Positions 15,467 through 24,263 of a DNA stretch of 64,000 bases are shown here, one piece after another. Made by a program: the position numbers and the translations under genes. The stretch's first letter is position 1. Every line of letters begins with the position of its first letter. This stretch comes from an uncultured Prevotellaceae bacterium (GTDB taxonomy: Bacteria > Bacteroidota > Bacteroidia > Bacteroidales > Bacteroidaceae), in NCBI GenBank assembly GCA_902771785.1, contig CACXYH010000009.1, positions 62,001-126,000 of the forward strand, read 5' to 3'. A model generated the notes under the pieces. That model made no database searches and had not been told where the DNA came from. It saw only the letters and a program-made list of their open reading frames with translations.

Positions 15467-16771
15467 ATGAACAAGTACGCATTTCTGATAGCATTCTGTG
15501 CCGCCACGACCGCGGCAAAGGCACAGGTAAACGCTGCCGACAGCGTGATGGAGCACGCCTCCGGACGCAGTTTCAGCGTGGGCGGCTACGGCGAAGTGGC
15601 CCTTTCGCGCAATTTCTATAGTGATAATGTATACCGCTACACCCGTGCCTCGCAATATAAAGACGACCCCAGCCACGGACGCTTCGACATTCCCCACGCC
15701 GTGGTCTACCTGAGCTACGACTTCGGCAAGGGCTGGACGATGAGCTCCGAGATTGAGTTTGAGCACACGGGCACCGGCACGGCCATCGAGCAGGAGTTCG
15801 AGGAAGCCGGCGAATGGGAACACGAGGTGGAGAAAGGCGGCGAGGTGGAACTGGAGCAGTTCTGGATTCAGAAGTCGTTCTCGCGTGCCGCCAACGTGCG
15901 ACTCGGCCACATGGTGGTGCCCGTAGGACTGAACAACGCCTACCACGAGCCACTGAACTACTTCACCGTCTATCGTCCTGAAGGCGAGAACACCATCCTG
16001 CCCTCTACTTGGCACGACACGGGCATCAGCTTCCTGGGCCGCTCGGGGCAGTTCAAATACCAACTCATGGTGATAGCAGGCCTCGATGCCTTCAAGTTCA
16101 ACCGCGACGGATGGATTCACTCCGGTGCCGGCTCGGCCTTCGAATACAAGGTGGCCAATAAGTATGGTGTGGCCGGACGTCTGGACTACTATGCCATGCC
16201 CGGCTTGCGCATCGGCATGAGCGGCTACTACGGAAACTCTATGCACAACACGCAGCCGCACGACATGGAGAACGAAGGCAACGCCAATAAAGAACTGAAG
16301 GGAACGGTGGCCATCGGAAGCATAGACTTCACGCTGAACCGCTGGAACTGGATAGTACGCGGACAGGCCGACTACGGCTATGTCTCGGACGCAGCCGCCA
16401 TCACGACCATCAAGCGCACACGTGCCCGCATCAGCAACTCGCCCTACAGCAGCATGCCGTTCGCCAAGAACGCAATGGCAGTAGGCATAGAGGCTGGCTA
16501 CAACGTGTTCTCGCAAATAGACAAGCTGCGCCAGAAGGACAAGAAGCTCTACGTGTTCGGACGCTTCGAGAAGTACAACTCCTACCTGCCCGCCAGCGAC
16601 CAGCAGAAGTATGAGTTCACAGACAAGACGCGCTTCGTGGGCGGTCTGAACTACTACCCCATCCCCGAAATCGCCGTCAAGGCCGAATACTCCTTCCGCA
16701 AGCTCAAGAGCCAGTACAACAACGAGCCGAGCCTGAACATTGGCATCGCCTACGAAGGATTCTTTCTGTAG
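15467..16771 (+). CDS. Outer-membrane porin-like beta-barrel protein
   Basis: A 434-residue outer-membrane protein. The signal peptide MNKYAFLIAFCAATTAAKAQ is cleaved after AQ. The remainder is alternating amphipathic beta-strands with frequent aromatic girdle residues, ending in a terminal aromatic strand (IAYEGFFL), as in general or anion porins. An acidic loop (EQEFEEAGEWEHEVEKGGEVE, about 110-130) could bind cations. It is the first gene of the operon with imelysin, di-heme protein and CcsBA, so it may bring an iron or haem-related solute to the periplasm. That role is inferred from context. Confidence 0.85.
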   Translation: MNKYAFLIAFCAATTAAKAQVNAADSVMEHASGRSFSVGGYGEVALSRNFYSDNVYRYTRASQYKDDPSHGRFDIPHAVVYLSYDFGKGWTMSSEIEFEHTGTGTAIEQEFEEAGEWEHEVEKGGEVELEQFWIQKSFSRAANVRLGHMVVPVGLNNAYHEPLNYFTVYRPEGENTILPSTWHDTGISFLGRSGQFKYQLMVIAGLDAFKFNRDGWIHSGAGSAFEYKVANKYGVAGRLDYYAMPGLRIGMSGYYGNSMHNTQPHDMENEGNANKELKGTVAIGSIDFTLNRWNWIVRGQADYGYVSDAAAITTIKRTRARISNSPYSSMPFAKNAMAVGIEAGYNVFSQIDKLRQKDKKLYVFGRFEKYNSYLPASDQQKYEFTDKTRFVGGLNYYPIPEIAVKAEYSFRKLKSQYNNEPSLNIGIAYEGFFL

Positions 16772-16806
16772 ATAAGAGATAAGAGAGATAAGAGATAAGA
16801 GATAAC
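16771..16806. repeat. Short gataaga tandem repeat
   Basis: Immediately after the porin stop codon, gataaga-type units repeat about five times with a 7-9 bp period before the imelysin gene. It could slip during replication; no function is evident. Confidence 0.7.
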
Positions 16807-16840
16807 TTATTTAATCACTTTACAAACAACAGAAACACAA

Positions 16841-18100
16841 ATGAAAAAGTTTTTTAAGATCGCTATGATGTTCGTCGCTGCCTGCACCCTCTCTACGGGT
16901 CTCGTAGCCTGCGGCGACGACGATGATGACAACACAACTGACCCCAATGCGCTGAACGAGACGGAGCTCTCCATTCAGCAGGTGACGAAACAGTATCTGG
17001 AGAGCGTAGTGTTCACCACCTACACCAACCTGGCCAATGCCACCGACGACCTCTATGAGCAACTCGACGACGCTAAAGCCAAGTTCCGTGCCGGCACGCT
17101 GACACAGGGCGACATCGACCAGATTTGCGCCAAGTTCCTCGAGGCACGCACCTATTGGGAGGCTTCAGAAGCATTCCTCTATGGTCCTGCCACCACCTTC
17201 GGCATCGACCCCCACATCGACACATGGCCCCTTGACCTCGACGCGCTGGCCGTTTCGCTGAGCAACAGCGCCCAGGTGGCTATGCTCGACAATGGCGACG
17301 ACGGCATTGCCTATGCCGGTGCCAAGCTCGGACAGGAGCTGCTGGGCTTCCACGGTATCGAGTTCATCATCTTCCGTGATGGCAAGAACCGCACGCTGGC
17401 TTCGCTGAAAGCCGACGAGACCGACGAGGCCTTCGAAGGCAAGACCGTTTCTGGCGAACAGGAGCTCGTCTATGCCGTAGCCGTTGCAGGCGACCTGCGC
17501 GACAAGTGCTTCCAGCTGGAAGTGGCATGGCGCGGCGAGAGCGCTGCCAAGGCTCACCAGGAGCGCGTGGAGGAGTGCGAATTTGAGACGCAGGTAGGCG
17601 ACTTTTACTATGGCGAGAACATGCTCAACGCCAAGAAGGCCGGCAGCACCTATGCCACCTGGCAGGCTGTGCTCATCGCCATCTTCGACTCGGGCTGCTC
17701 GAACATCTGCGCCGAGGTGGCCAACACCAAGATTGGCAACGCCTGGAGCGGCGAGGACGTGAACTACATTGAGTCGCCCTACTCGAAGAAGTCGTTCGAG
17801 GACTTCTACGAGAACATCTCCAGCATCAAGAACTCGCTCTACGGCGGCATCAACCTGAGCTCGGCCAACGCCAACTCGCTGCTGTCGCTCGTCCAGAAGA
17901 AGGATACAGCAATGGCCACAAAGCTGAACACCCGACTCGATGCAGCCCTCAAGGCACTCGACACCTGCCGCAAGGGTAAGGCCTTCGTCGACATCATCAA
18001 CAGTGGCGTCAAGGATGCCAACGTACAGGCAGCCATCGATGCCATCAACGACCTGGACGACGCTCTGCAGGAGGGAGCAACATGGGCTTCGAAACTATAA
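16841..18100 (+). CDS. Imelysin-family (ICMP/EfeO-like) lipoprotein
   Basis: A 419-residue lipoprotein with signal sequence ending LVACGDDDDD (lipid-modified Cys followed by a run of Asp, an outer-membrane-type lipoprotein feature in Bacteroidetes). The body is an all-alpha imelysin domain with the diagnostic GxHxxE motif in GFHGIEFIIF (H171, E174). Imelysin/ICMP proteins are iron-regulated periplasmic or surface proteins thought to bind metal; peptidase activity is not established. The gene lies 17 bp upstream of the di-heme oxidoreductase gene. The pair imelysin plus DUF1111-type di-heme protein is recurrent in bacteria. Confidence 0.9.
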   Translation: MKKFFKIAMMFVAACTLSTGLVACGDDDDDNTTDPNALNETELSIQQVTKQYLESVVFTTYTNLANATDDLYEQLDDAKAKFRAGTLTQGDIDQICAKFLEARTYWEASEAFLYGPATTFGIDPHIDTWPLDLDALAVSLSNSAQVAMLDNGDDGIAYAGAKLGQELLGFHGIEFIIFRDGKNRTLASLKADETDEAFEGKTVSGEQELVYAVAVAGDLRDKCFQLEVAWRGESAAKAHQERVEECEFETQVGDFYYGENMLNAKKAGSTYATWQAVLIAIFDSGCSNICAEVANTKIGNAWSGEDVNYIESPYSKKSFEDFYENISSIKNSLYGGINLSSANANSLLSLVQKKDTAMATKLNTRLDAALKALDTCRKGKAFVDIINSGVKDANVQAAIDAINDLDDALQEGATWASKL

Positions 18101-18117
18101 ACAATAAATAACACACT

Positions 18118-19809
18118 ATGATGACAAGAAACAAGAAGAATTATCTTATCATCCTCAGTGGCTTGCTATGTTTCGGCATGGCAAGCTGCTCTGATGATGA
18201 TACGAAGGAAGCAGAAGGCACCAAGACCGATGCTCAGTTCATCGGACAGAAGGTGGGAAACTTCCTTGCTGAGGAGTGGTATCCGGGCGGAGAGCTGGGA
18301 ACAACCGACAACGTGAGTGCCGGCTGCTATGAAGACGAAGCGCCGGTAGTGAACCAGATGGGCCTCATCGACGCCTTCAACAAGGGTGAAGCCTTTTTCG
18401 AGCGCAACTACAACACGGGCACGGCTCCCTTCAACGGACTGGGCCCGGCCGCCGTACGCAAATCGTGCCTCGACTGCCATCCGGCCTATGGACACGGCAA
18501 GCGCGTAGACCGCTACACCGCCTCGTGGGGTAACGGCTATCTGCTCGTGGTCTATCATCCCGTCGACGGACAAAACAGCGACGACGGCCCCTATGTGGCC
18601 GAAGTGACGGGCATGCCGCAGACGCTGGCATCATCGCCCTTCCTCGCACCGATTGACGAAGACCAGATACAGCTCGACTGGAAGAAGCTCACCGCCATGG
18701 AGAGCGGACTGCCCATGGAATTCCCCGACGGCGAGAAGTACGAGCTCATCTACCCCGAGCTCTACATCCCCGAGAGTGCCTTCAACACCAACCCCACACC
18801 CTATGAGACCGGTCCTGTTGCCTTCCGTCTGGAGAGCACCATCGGCATCATCGGCACGGGCCTCATCGACGCCATCCCCGACGACTCCATCAAGAAGCAA
18901 TATGCCAATGAAGCTGCTCACGGCGTGGAGCTGAACCCCGCCATGTGGGACAAGGAGAAGAACGACTGGGCAGCATCGGCCATGTACACCGCCAACGGCG
19001 TGAACCGAATCAAGAAGTTCACCTATGCCTGCACCCGCGGCTCGCTGCAAGACGGTGCTGGTGCCAACGCCATCTGGAACATCACCAACGTATCGCGTTC
19101 CGACCGCCCCTACCTCTACTCCACCAACGCATGGGCCAAGAAGATGAGCGAGACGCCCGAGGTGATTGCCGCCATCAAGGCTAACCCCAAATCGCCCTAT
19201 TATGCCGACGGTACCAACGAGGGCATCAAAGAGGCTGTGAACGGACTGCTGCAACCCGGCACCAACCAGTTCGACAACCAGTGGCACAACTTCACGCCAG
19301 AGATGAGCGACGAGAACTTCTGGGCCTTCATGGTGTGGCACCGCGGACTGGCCATTCCCCGTGCCCGCAACCTGAACGACCCCGAGGTGCAGCGCGGCAA
19401 GCAGGTGTTCAACGAGATTGGCTGCCAGTACTGCCACCGCGCCAAGTGGCAGACGACCAACGACAACTTCTGGTCGCCCAGCATTCTCACCACGAAGAAC
19501 CTGAACCTGCCCACCTATAAGAACCAAAACATTTATCCTTATACCGACATGGTTCAGCACCGCCTCTTCATGAAGAACGGCATTCATGGCTCATGGTGCC
19601 GCACAACCCCGCTGTGGGGACGCGGCCTCTCGAAAATCAACACCGGTGCCGAGGATCGTCTGCACGACTGTCGCGCACGTAATGAAATCGAGGCCATCAT
19701 GTGGCACGGCTATTCGAAGAACTCCGACGCCTACGAGTCGACGGTGAAATTCTACAACCTGCCGAAGGCCGACCGTGACGCAGTGGTGAAGTTCCTGCAA
19801 TCTATCTAA
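18118..19809 (+). CDS. Di-heme (DUF1111-type) c-type cytochrome lipoprotein
   Basis: A 563-residue lipoprotein of the di-heme oxidoreductase ('thiol oxidoreductase', DUF1111) family. The signal sequence ends MASCSDDDTK. Two haem-c attachment sites are visible: C117-L-D-C-H121 and C436-Q-Y-C-H440. They lie about 320 residues apart, as expected for two cytochrome-c-like domains. Family members are related to MauG and bacterial cytochrome c peroxidases; their physiological electron partner is mostly unknown. The following gene encodes the haem-c ligation factor CcsBA, whose only visible client in this window is this protein. Confidence 0.88.
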   Translation: MMTRNKKNYLIILSGLLCFGMASCSDDDTKEAEGTKTDAQFIGQKVGNFLAEEWYPGGELGTTDNVSAGCYEDEAPVVNQMGLIDAFNKGEAFFERNYNTGTAPFNGLGPAAVRKSCLDCHPAYGHGKRVDRYTASWGNGYLLVVYHPVDGQNSDDGPYVAEVTGMPQTLASSPFLAPIDEDQIQLDWKKLTAMESGLPMEFPDGEKYELIYPELYIPESAFNTNPTPYETGPVAFRLESTIGIIGTGLIDAIPDDSIKKQYANEAAHGVELNPAMWDKEKNDWAASAMYTANGVNRIKKFTYACTRGSLQDGAGANAIWNITNVSRSDRPYLYSTNAWAKKMSETPEVIAAIKANPKSPYYADGTNEGIKEAVNGLLQPGTNQFDNQWHNFTPEMSDENFWAFMVWHRGLAIPRARNLNDPEVQRGKQVFNEIGCQYCHRAKWQTTNDNFWSPSILTTKNLNLPTYKNQNIYPYTDMVQHRLFMKNGIHGSWCRTTPLWGRGLSKINTGAEDRLHDCRARNEIEAIMWHGYSKNSDAYESTVKFYNLPKADRDAVVKFLQSI

Positions 19810-19819
19810 ACCGCACACT

Positions 19820-21946
19820 ATGCTGAAACGAATCACTATTTTTCTGTATGTGGCTGTCATCCTCGCGATGGCAGCCGCTACCTTTGCTGAGCACCTGTCG
19901 GGTGCCGACTTCTATCACCAATGGTGGTTCTCAGCATTGTGGGCTTTGCTCACTGCCACTGCCATCGCCTACTTCATCAAACAGAAGGTGAAGCGCCTGT
20001 CGGTAGTGCTACTTCACCTGTCGTTTGTCGTCATCCTCATCGGAGCCCTGCTGACGCACCTCACGTCGCATCAGGGCATCGTCCGGCTGCGCGAAGGCGT
20101 CAACACTAATACCTACATCGACTACGACAGCAAAGTTCAAACGCTACCCTTCACACTGCGACTCGACAGTTTCGTCGTGACATATCATGAAGGTACGCGT
20201 GCCGCACAAGACTACCAGTCGTATCTGACACTTACCGATACTGAAGAACACGAGGTGGTGTCGATGAACAGCATCTTGTCGAAGAGCGGAACAAGACTCT
20301 ATCAGAGCAGTTTCGACCCCGACGGACACGGCAGCACCCTCTCGCTGAACAGCGACCCCTGGGGCATTCCCGTCACCTATCTGGGCTACGCCCTGCTCTT
20401 CGTATCACTCGTATGGATGCTGATCGACCCACGCGGAGCGTGGCGACAGCTGCTACGTTCACCTTTGCTCAAGAAATCGGCACTGACGCTTCTGTTCTTC
20501 AGCACTTTAAGCACGAACAGCTCCGCAGAAAACACGGTTCTTCCGAAGGAGACTGCCAGCGAGATGGGACGCCTGCACGTGCTCTACAACGACCGCATCT
20601 GCCCCCTGCAGACACTCGCCATCGACTTCACCAAAAAGCTCTACGGCAAACGGAGCTTTGGCGAATACACAGCCGAACAGGTGTTCACGGGCTTCCTCTT
20701 CTACGGCAAGGCTTGGGACGAGCAACCCATCATACGCATCAAGAACAGCGAACTGCGCGAACGCCTCGGACTTCCCAAGTATTGCTCAGTGTCGTCGCTA
20801 CTTAACGACCCGGAAAACGGCTACCTGCTGGGGCCACTACTCGAAGAATACTATCAGGGAACTAACGACAAACTGCACCAAGAGGCTGCTAAGATCGACG
20901 ACAAGCTGATGCTCATCATGGACCTTCGGCGCTACGCCCTGCTCAAGGTGTTTCCCTTCGAGGGCACCTGGTACTCACCGGCCGACCAGTATCCCTTACA
21001 GATGGAGGCAGAGCGACAGCAGTACATGCGGAGCATTCTGCCAATCATGGCCAACGATGCCCAGGCCGGCAACTTTACCCGTATCGGTGAGAGCATCCAG
21101 AAAATGCAGAAATACCAAGCCACATTCGGTGCCGAAGCCATACCCTCGCCTTACAGAGTGAAGGCCGAACGGCTGTACAACGCCGTTCCGCTGCCGACAA
21201 TCCTCTTCATGCTCTGCCTCACGATGGGATTCGTATGCCTGGCACTCACGCTGATGCACCGCCGCCACTGGATCCCCACGGCAGTCATGATACTCGCTTT
21301 CGCAGCGCTCACGCTCTGCTTAGCGCTACGCTGGATTATCAGCGGAACCATTCCCCTTTCGAATGGCTATGAGACGATGCTCTTCATGGCGTGGACAATT
21401 ATGCTCTTGACGCTATCCATGGTACGCCGTTTCCACATCATGCTCACCTTCGGCTTCCTCATGTCGGGCTTCATGCTGCTCGTCAGCCACCTGTCGATGA
21501 TGGATCCGCAAATAGGGAATCTGATGCCTGTCCTCAACTCACCGCTGCTCACGTTTCACGTCAGCATCATCTTGATGGCCTTTGCCCTATTGTCGCTCAC
21601 ATTCCTCATTGGGCTGGTGGCTCTGTTCATGCGCCGCGAGCGTGAAGAACTGGCGCTGCTCAGCCAGCTGTTCCTCTACCCTGCCCTCACCTGCATGGGC
21701 TTCGGCATCTTCATCGGAGCCATCTGGGCAAATGTGTCGTGGGGCAACTACTGGTCGTGGGACCCAAAGGAGACGTGGGCACTCATCACTTTCATGGTCT
21801 ACGCCGTCGCTGTACACAAGAAATCTCTCTCGTTCCTGCGCAGCCCGATGGCCTATCACATATTCATGGTACTGGCCTTCCTCACCATCCTCATGACCTA
21901 TTTCGGAGTGAACTACGTGCTGGGCGGCATGCATTCTTATGCTTAA
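19820..21946 (+). CDS. ccsA: Cytochrome c biogenesis protein CcsBA fusion
   Basis: A 708-residue polytopic membrane protein that exports haem and ligates it to CxxCH motifs (system II). The N-terminal third is CcsB/ResB-like, with transmembrane segments near 8-28, 35-52, 60-80 and 190-210. A large periplasmic domain follows (about 230-450). The C-terminal third is CcsA, with about eight membrane segments and the haem-handling tryptophan-rich motif WGNYWSWDPKETW (about 635-648). It begins 10 bp after the di-heme protein gene, so it is translationally close to a client. Bacteroidetes commonly carry this fused form. Only the general symbol for the catalytic half is given. Confidence 0.92.
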   Translation: MLKRITIFLYVAVILAMAAATFAEHLSGADFYHQWWFSALWALLTATAIAYFIKQKVKRLSVVLLHLSFVVILIGALLTHLTSHQGIVRLREGVNTNTYIDYDSKVQTLPFTLRLDSFVVTYHEGTRAAQDYQSYLTLTDTEEHEVVSMNSILSKSGTRLYQSSFDPDGHGSTLSLNSDPWGIPVTYLGYALLFVSLVWMLIDPRGAWRQLLRSPLLKKSALTLLFFSTLSTNSSAENTVLPKETASEMGRLHVLYNDRICPLQTLAIDFTKKLYGKRSFGEYTAEQVFTGFLFYGKAWDEQPIIRIKNSELRERLGLPKYCSVSSLLNDPENGYLLGPLLEEYYQGTNDKLHQEAAKIDDKLMLIMDLRRYALLKVFPFEGTWYSPADQYPLQMEAERQQYMRSILPIMANDAQAGNFTRIGESIQKMQKYQATFGAEAIPSPYRVKAERLYNAVPLPTILFMLCLTMGFVCLALTLMHRRHWIPTAVMILAFAALTLCLALRWIISGTIPLSNGYETMLFMAWTIMLLTLSMVRRFHIMLTFGFLMSGFMLLVSHLSMMDPQIGNLMPVLNSPLLTFHVSIILMAFALLSLTFLIGLVALFMRREREELALLSQLFLYPALTCMGFGIFIGAIWANVSWGNYWSWDPKETWALITFMVYAVAVHKKSLSFLRSPMAYHIFMVLAFLTILMTYFGVNYVLGGMHSYA

Positions 21947-21985
21947 AATATAGAACAACCTGCGTGTTTTCTCAAATAAATTGCG

Positions 21986-21993
21986 TACCTTTG
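21986..21993 (+). promoter_or_regulatory. -7 box of the HExxH-protein gene promoter
   Basis: TACCTTTG lies 19 bp before the ATG at 22013; the leader is very short. No clear -33 TTTG. Confidence 0.55.
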
Positions 21994-22012
21994 CAGCAAA
22001 AACAAACGAACT

Positions 22013-24184
22013 ATGAAAAAATTAAAGTTTTTGCTGCTCTTAGGGTTCGCCCTGACGGGCATGAAAGTTGCCGCACAAGGCGACTACAATCTTAGCGAAC
22101 AGTACCTGAAGAATGCCGGTTTCGACACAGATTTCGATTGCGACATAAATGCTACAGGCAGGCAGGTGGTCAAAGTAAGCGTACCTACGGGATGGAAGCA
22201 AGCCCCCGAGTCAACAACTACGCGTGCCTTCGGAATCACCATGCAGTATGGCACACAGCGCACGGTGCAATACTACACCGTACCACAGACTGACGCCAAC
22301 GGCAACAATGAAGGCGGATTTCTGGTACTGGGAGCATCGCTCAAAGATGAAGTGACCTTCTGCCAGACACTCAAGCTACCTGCCGGACACTACAAACTGG
22401 CTACGACCTACTACAACATCAACCCCGATGCCAATGGAGGTGCCAGCCGACTCGCATGGATTGGAGAAGACGGAAACGAGGTCCGCTCAGAGGTAGACTC
22501 CTTTGAGTACGGCAAGTGGATAACCGACACCATCAGCTTCGAACTGACTGAGGTCACCAAAGGACAAGTCAGAATTGGATTTCAGTCTATAGGAGGCTCT
22601 GCCGTCAAGTCGGCCATCATTGCCGTCGACTATGTGACGCTGATGCGCGACACGCCCTACGGCGAAGCCGACACCAGCATTCCGCAGGTGGAAGTAACCG
22701 CCGACAACCGTTTTGCACGTGGAGCAACCATGGCCTTCGGACGTATTCTCAACATCGAGGGTGAGGACATCGTCGAGCAAGGCTTCTGCTGGGCTGAGCA
22801 TCCCAACCCCACGCTGGCCGACAATCACACCACCAATCACCTGTCGAACAACGGGACTATCTATTGGATAAAGGACCTGAAACCGGCCACGCGCTACTAC
22901 ATGTGCGCCTATGCCACCAATGCCAACGGACTGACGGGCTACAGCACCGACATCAAGTTCTATACCATCCCGATGGGAAAGGTCGACTATTGGTACAACA
23001 ACGGAGGCTCTGACGAAGAGGACAAGCGCATCAACGGTGCAGCCGCCAATGCATGCAACATTTTCAACAACCTGACCAGCATCCGAAAGCACTTCAACAT
23101 TGGATTTAGTGCAGGCACGCCAACAGCCGACTGCTACTATGCCGACGAGCCGTGGATGAACATGGGCGCCAATGCCTCGTATCAGCGAACGGGAACCATC
23201 ATGCACGAAATGCAACACGGCATGGGTGTCATTCCCTATTCCACGCAATGGTACAAAAACATTCTGCGTGAGAACCTTGACGGAAGCGGAAGAGGAACGG
23301 GGCACTGGCTGGGCGAACGCGTGTCAGAATTCCTCGACTTCTGGGACAACACTACCGGCTCTCAACTGAATGGCGACTATCAGCACATGTGGCCTTACGG
23401 CATTAACGGTGCACACGAGGACAATGGCAGCAATGAGCTCTACTTTGCCAATGCGATGATAGGACAGGCATTGGGCGAGGATGGATTGGAGCATAACTAC
23501 CAGACCTTTGCAGAGCCCTATTACGCATTCAACCAAGAAGACACCATCAAGTATTACCTGAAGTGCGAGAACCAGCAGCGTGGCCGCGAAACGGCCTTCT
23601 TAATGCCTGACGAGAGCGGAGAATTGAAGTGGAACGCGATGAGCGCAACTGATGCCGTCAGGAACGACTCTGCCGCCTGGTACATCACCTTCACTCCCGC
23701 CAACCAGCATTACCAACTGCGCAATGCAGCAACCGGCCAATACATGACATACAATAACCAGGCATTCAAGACAACGGAAAAAGCATCACCTTCCGTGAAT
23801 GAGGACTTCCACTTGATGAGAGGAAGAGTAGACATAGGCAAACTGAAACTGCGTGGCTACTGGATGATACACCCGCAGGATTCGTGGGATCCTGTATGCC
23901 TGGCTGCCACAAACAATGGAAGCACCACGGCAGCCGTATTCAATCTTGCAAACAATGCCTCCGCGCAGCGTTGGCTCATCCTTACTGAGAAAGAGCTGCA
24001 AGCTTTCGACCTGGCTAATGGCATCAACGACATCGCCACAGCAAAAGAAACACCCACGAGACGGCAGCAAGGCGTATTCAGCCTTGACGGACGAAAAATT
24101 GCCGACGATGCTTCTGCCTTGCCTGAGTTGCCACGGGGTATCTACCTTGTAGAAGGCCGCAAAGTGGTGATAGGAGGAAAATAA
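22013..24184 (+). CDS. Secreted HExxH putative zinc metallopeptidase
   Basis: A 723-residue secreted protein of unrecognised family. The order is: signal peptide (about 1-21); a beta-sandwich domain resembling carbohydrate-binding modules (about 22-215); an Ig/Fn3-like domain (about 222-320); a central domain with H398-E-M-Q-H402-G-M-G; and GHWLGERVSEF about 30 residues later, which may give a third metal ligand. A beta-trefoil-like region with ricin-type repeats (about 545-680) and a short C-terminal tail (GVFSLDGRKI...GIYLVEGRK) of Prevotella secreted proteins complete it. The zinc motif suggests a protease acting on glycoproteins or mucins, but no substrate can be read from sequence. Monocistronic with its own promoter. 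Confidence 0.7.
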   Translation: MKKLKFLLLLGFALTGMKVAAQGDYNLSEQYLKNAGFDTDFDCDINATGRQVVKVSVPTGWKQAPESTTTRAFGITMQYGTQRTVQYYTVPQTDANGNNEGGFLVLGASLKDEVTFCQTLKLPAGHYKLATTYYNINPDANGGASRLAWIGEDGNEVRSEVDSFEYGKWITDTISFELTEVTKGQVRIGFQSIGGSAVKSAIIAVDYVTLMRDTPYGEADTSIPQVEVTADNRFARGATMAFGRILNIEGEDIVEQGFCWAEHPNPTLADNHTTNHLSNNGTIYWIKDLKPATRYYMCAYATNANGLTGYSTDIKFYTIPMGKVDYWYNNGGSDEEDKRINGAAANACNIFNNLTSIRKHFNIGFSAGTPTADCYYADEPWMNMGANASYQRTGTIMHEMQHGMGVIPYSTQWYKNILRENLDGSGRGTGHWLGERVSEFLDFWDNTTGSQLNGDYQHMWPYGINGAHEDNGSNELYFANAMIGQALGEDGLEHNYQTFAEPYYAFNQEDTIKYYLKCENQQRGRETAFLMPDESGELKWNAMSATDAVRNDSAAWYITFTPANQHYQLRNAATGQYMTYNNQAFKTTEKASPSVNEDFHLMRGRVDIGKLKLRGYWMIHPQDSWDPVCLAATNNGSTTAAVFNLANNASAQRWLILTEKELQAFDLANGINDIATAKETPTRRQQGVFSLDGRKIADDASALPELPRGIYLVEGRKVVIGGK

Positions 24185-24196
24185 ATGAACAGATAT

Positions 24197-24227
24197 TTTG
24201 TGGTTTCAACGAATTTGTATAATTTTG
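24197..24227 (+). promoter_or_regulatory. aspS promoter (-33 TTTG and -7 TAATTTTG)
   Basis: TTTG at 24197-24200 is followed after 19 bp by TAATTTTG at 24220-24227, a full match to the Bacteroidetes consensus, 36 bp before the aspS ATG. Confidence 0.65.
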
Positions 24228-24263
24228 CAGCTCTAAATCGAAATCAAACATATATTAATAATA

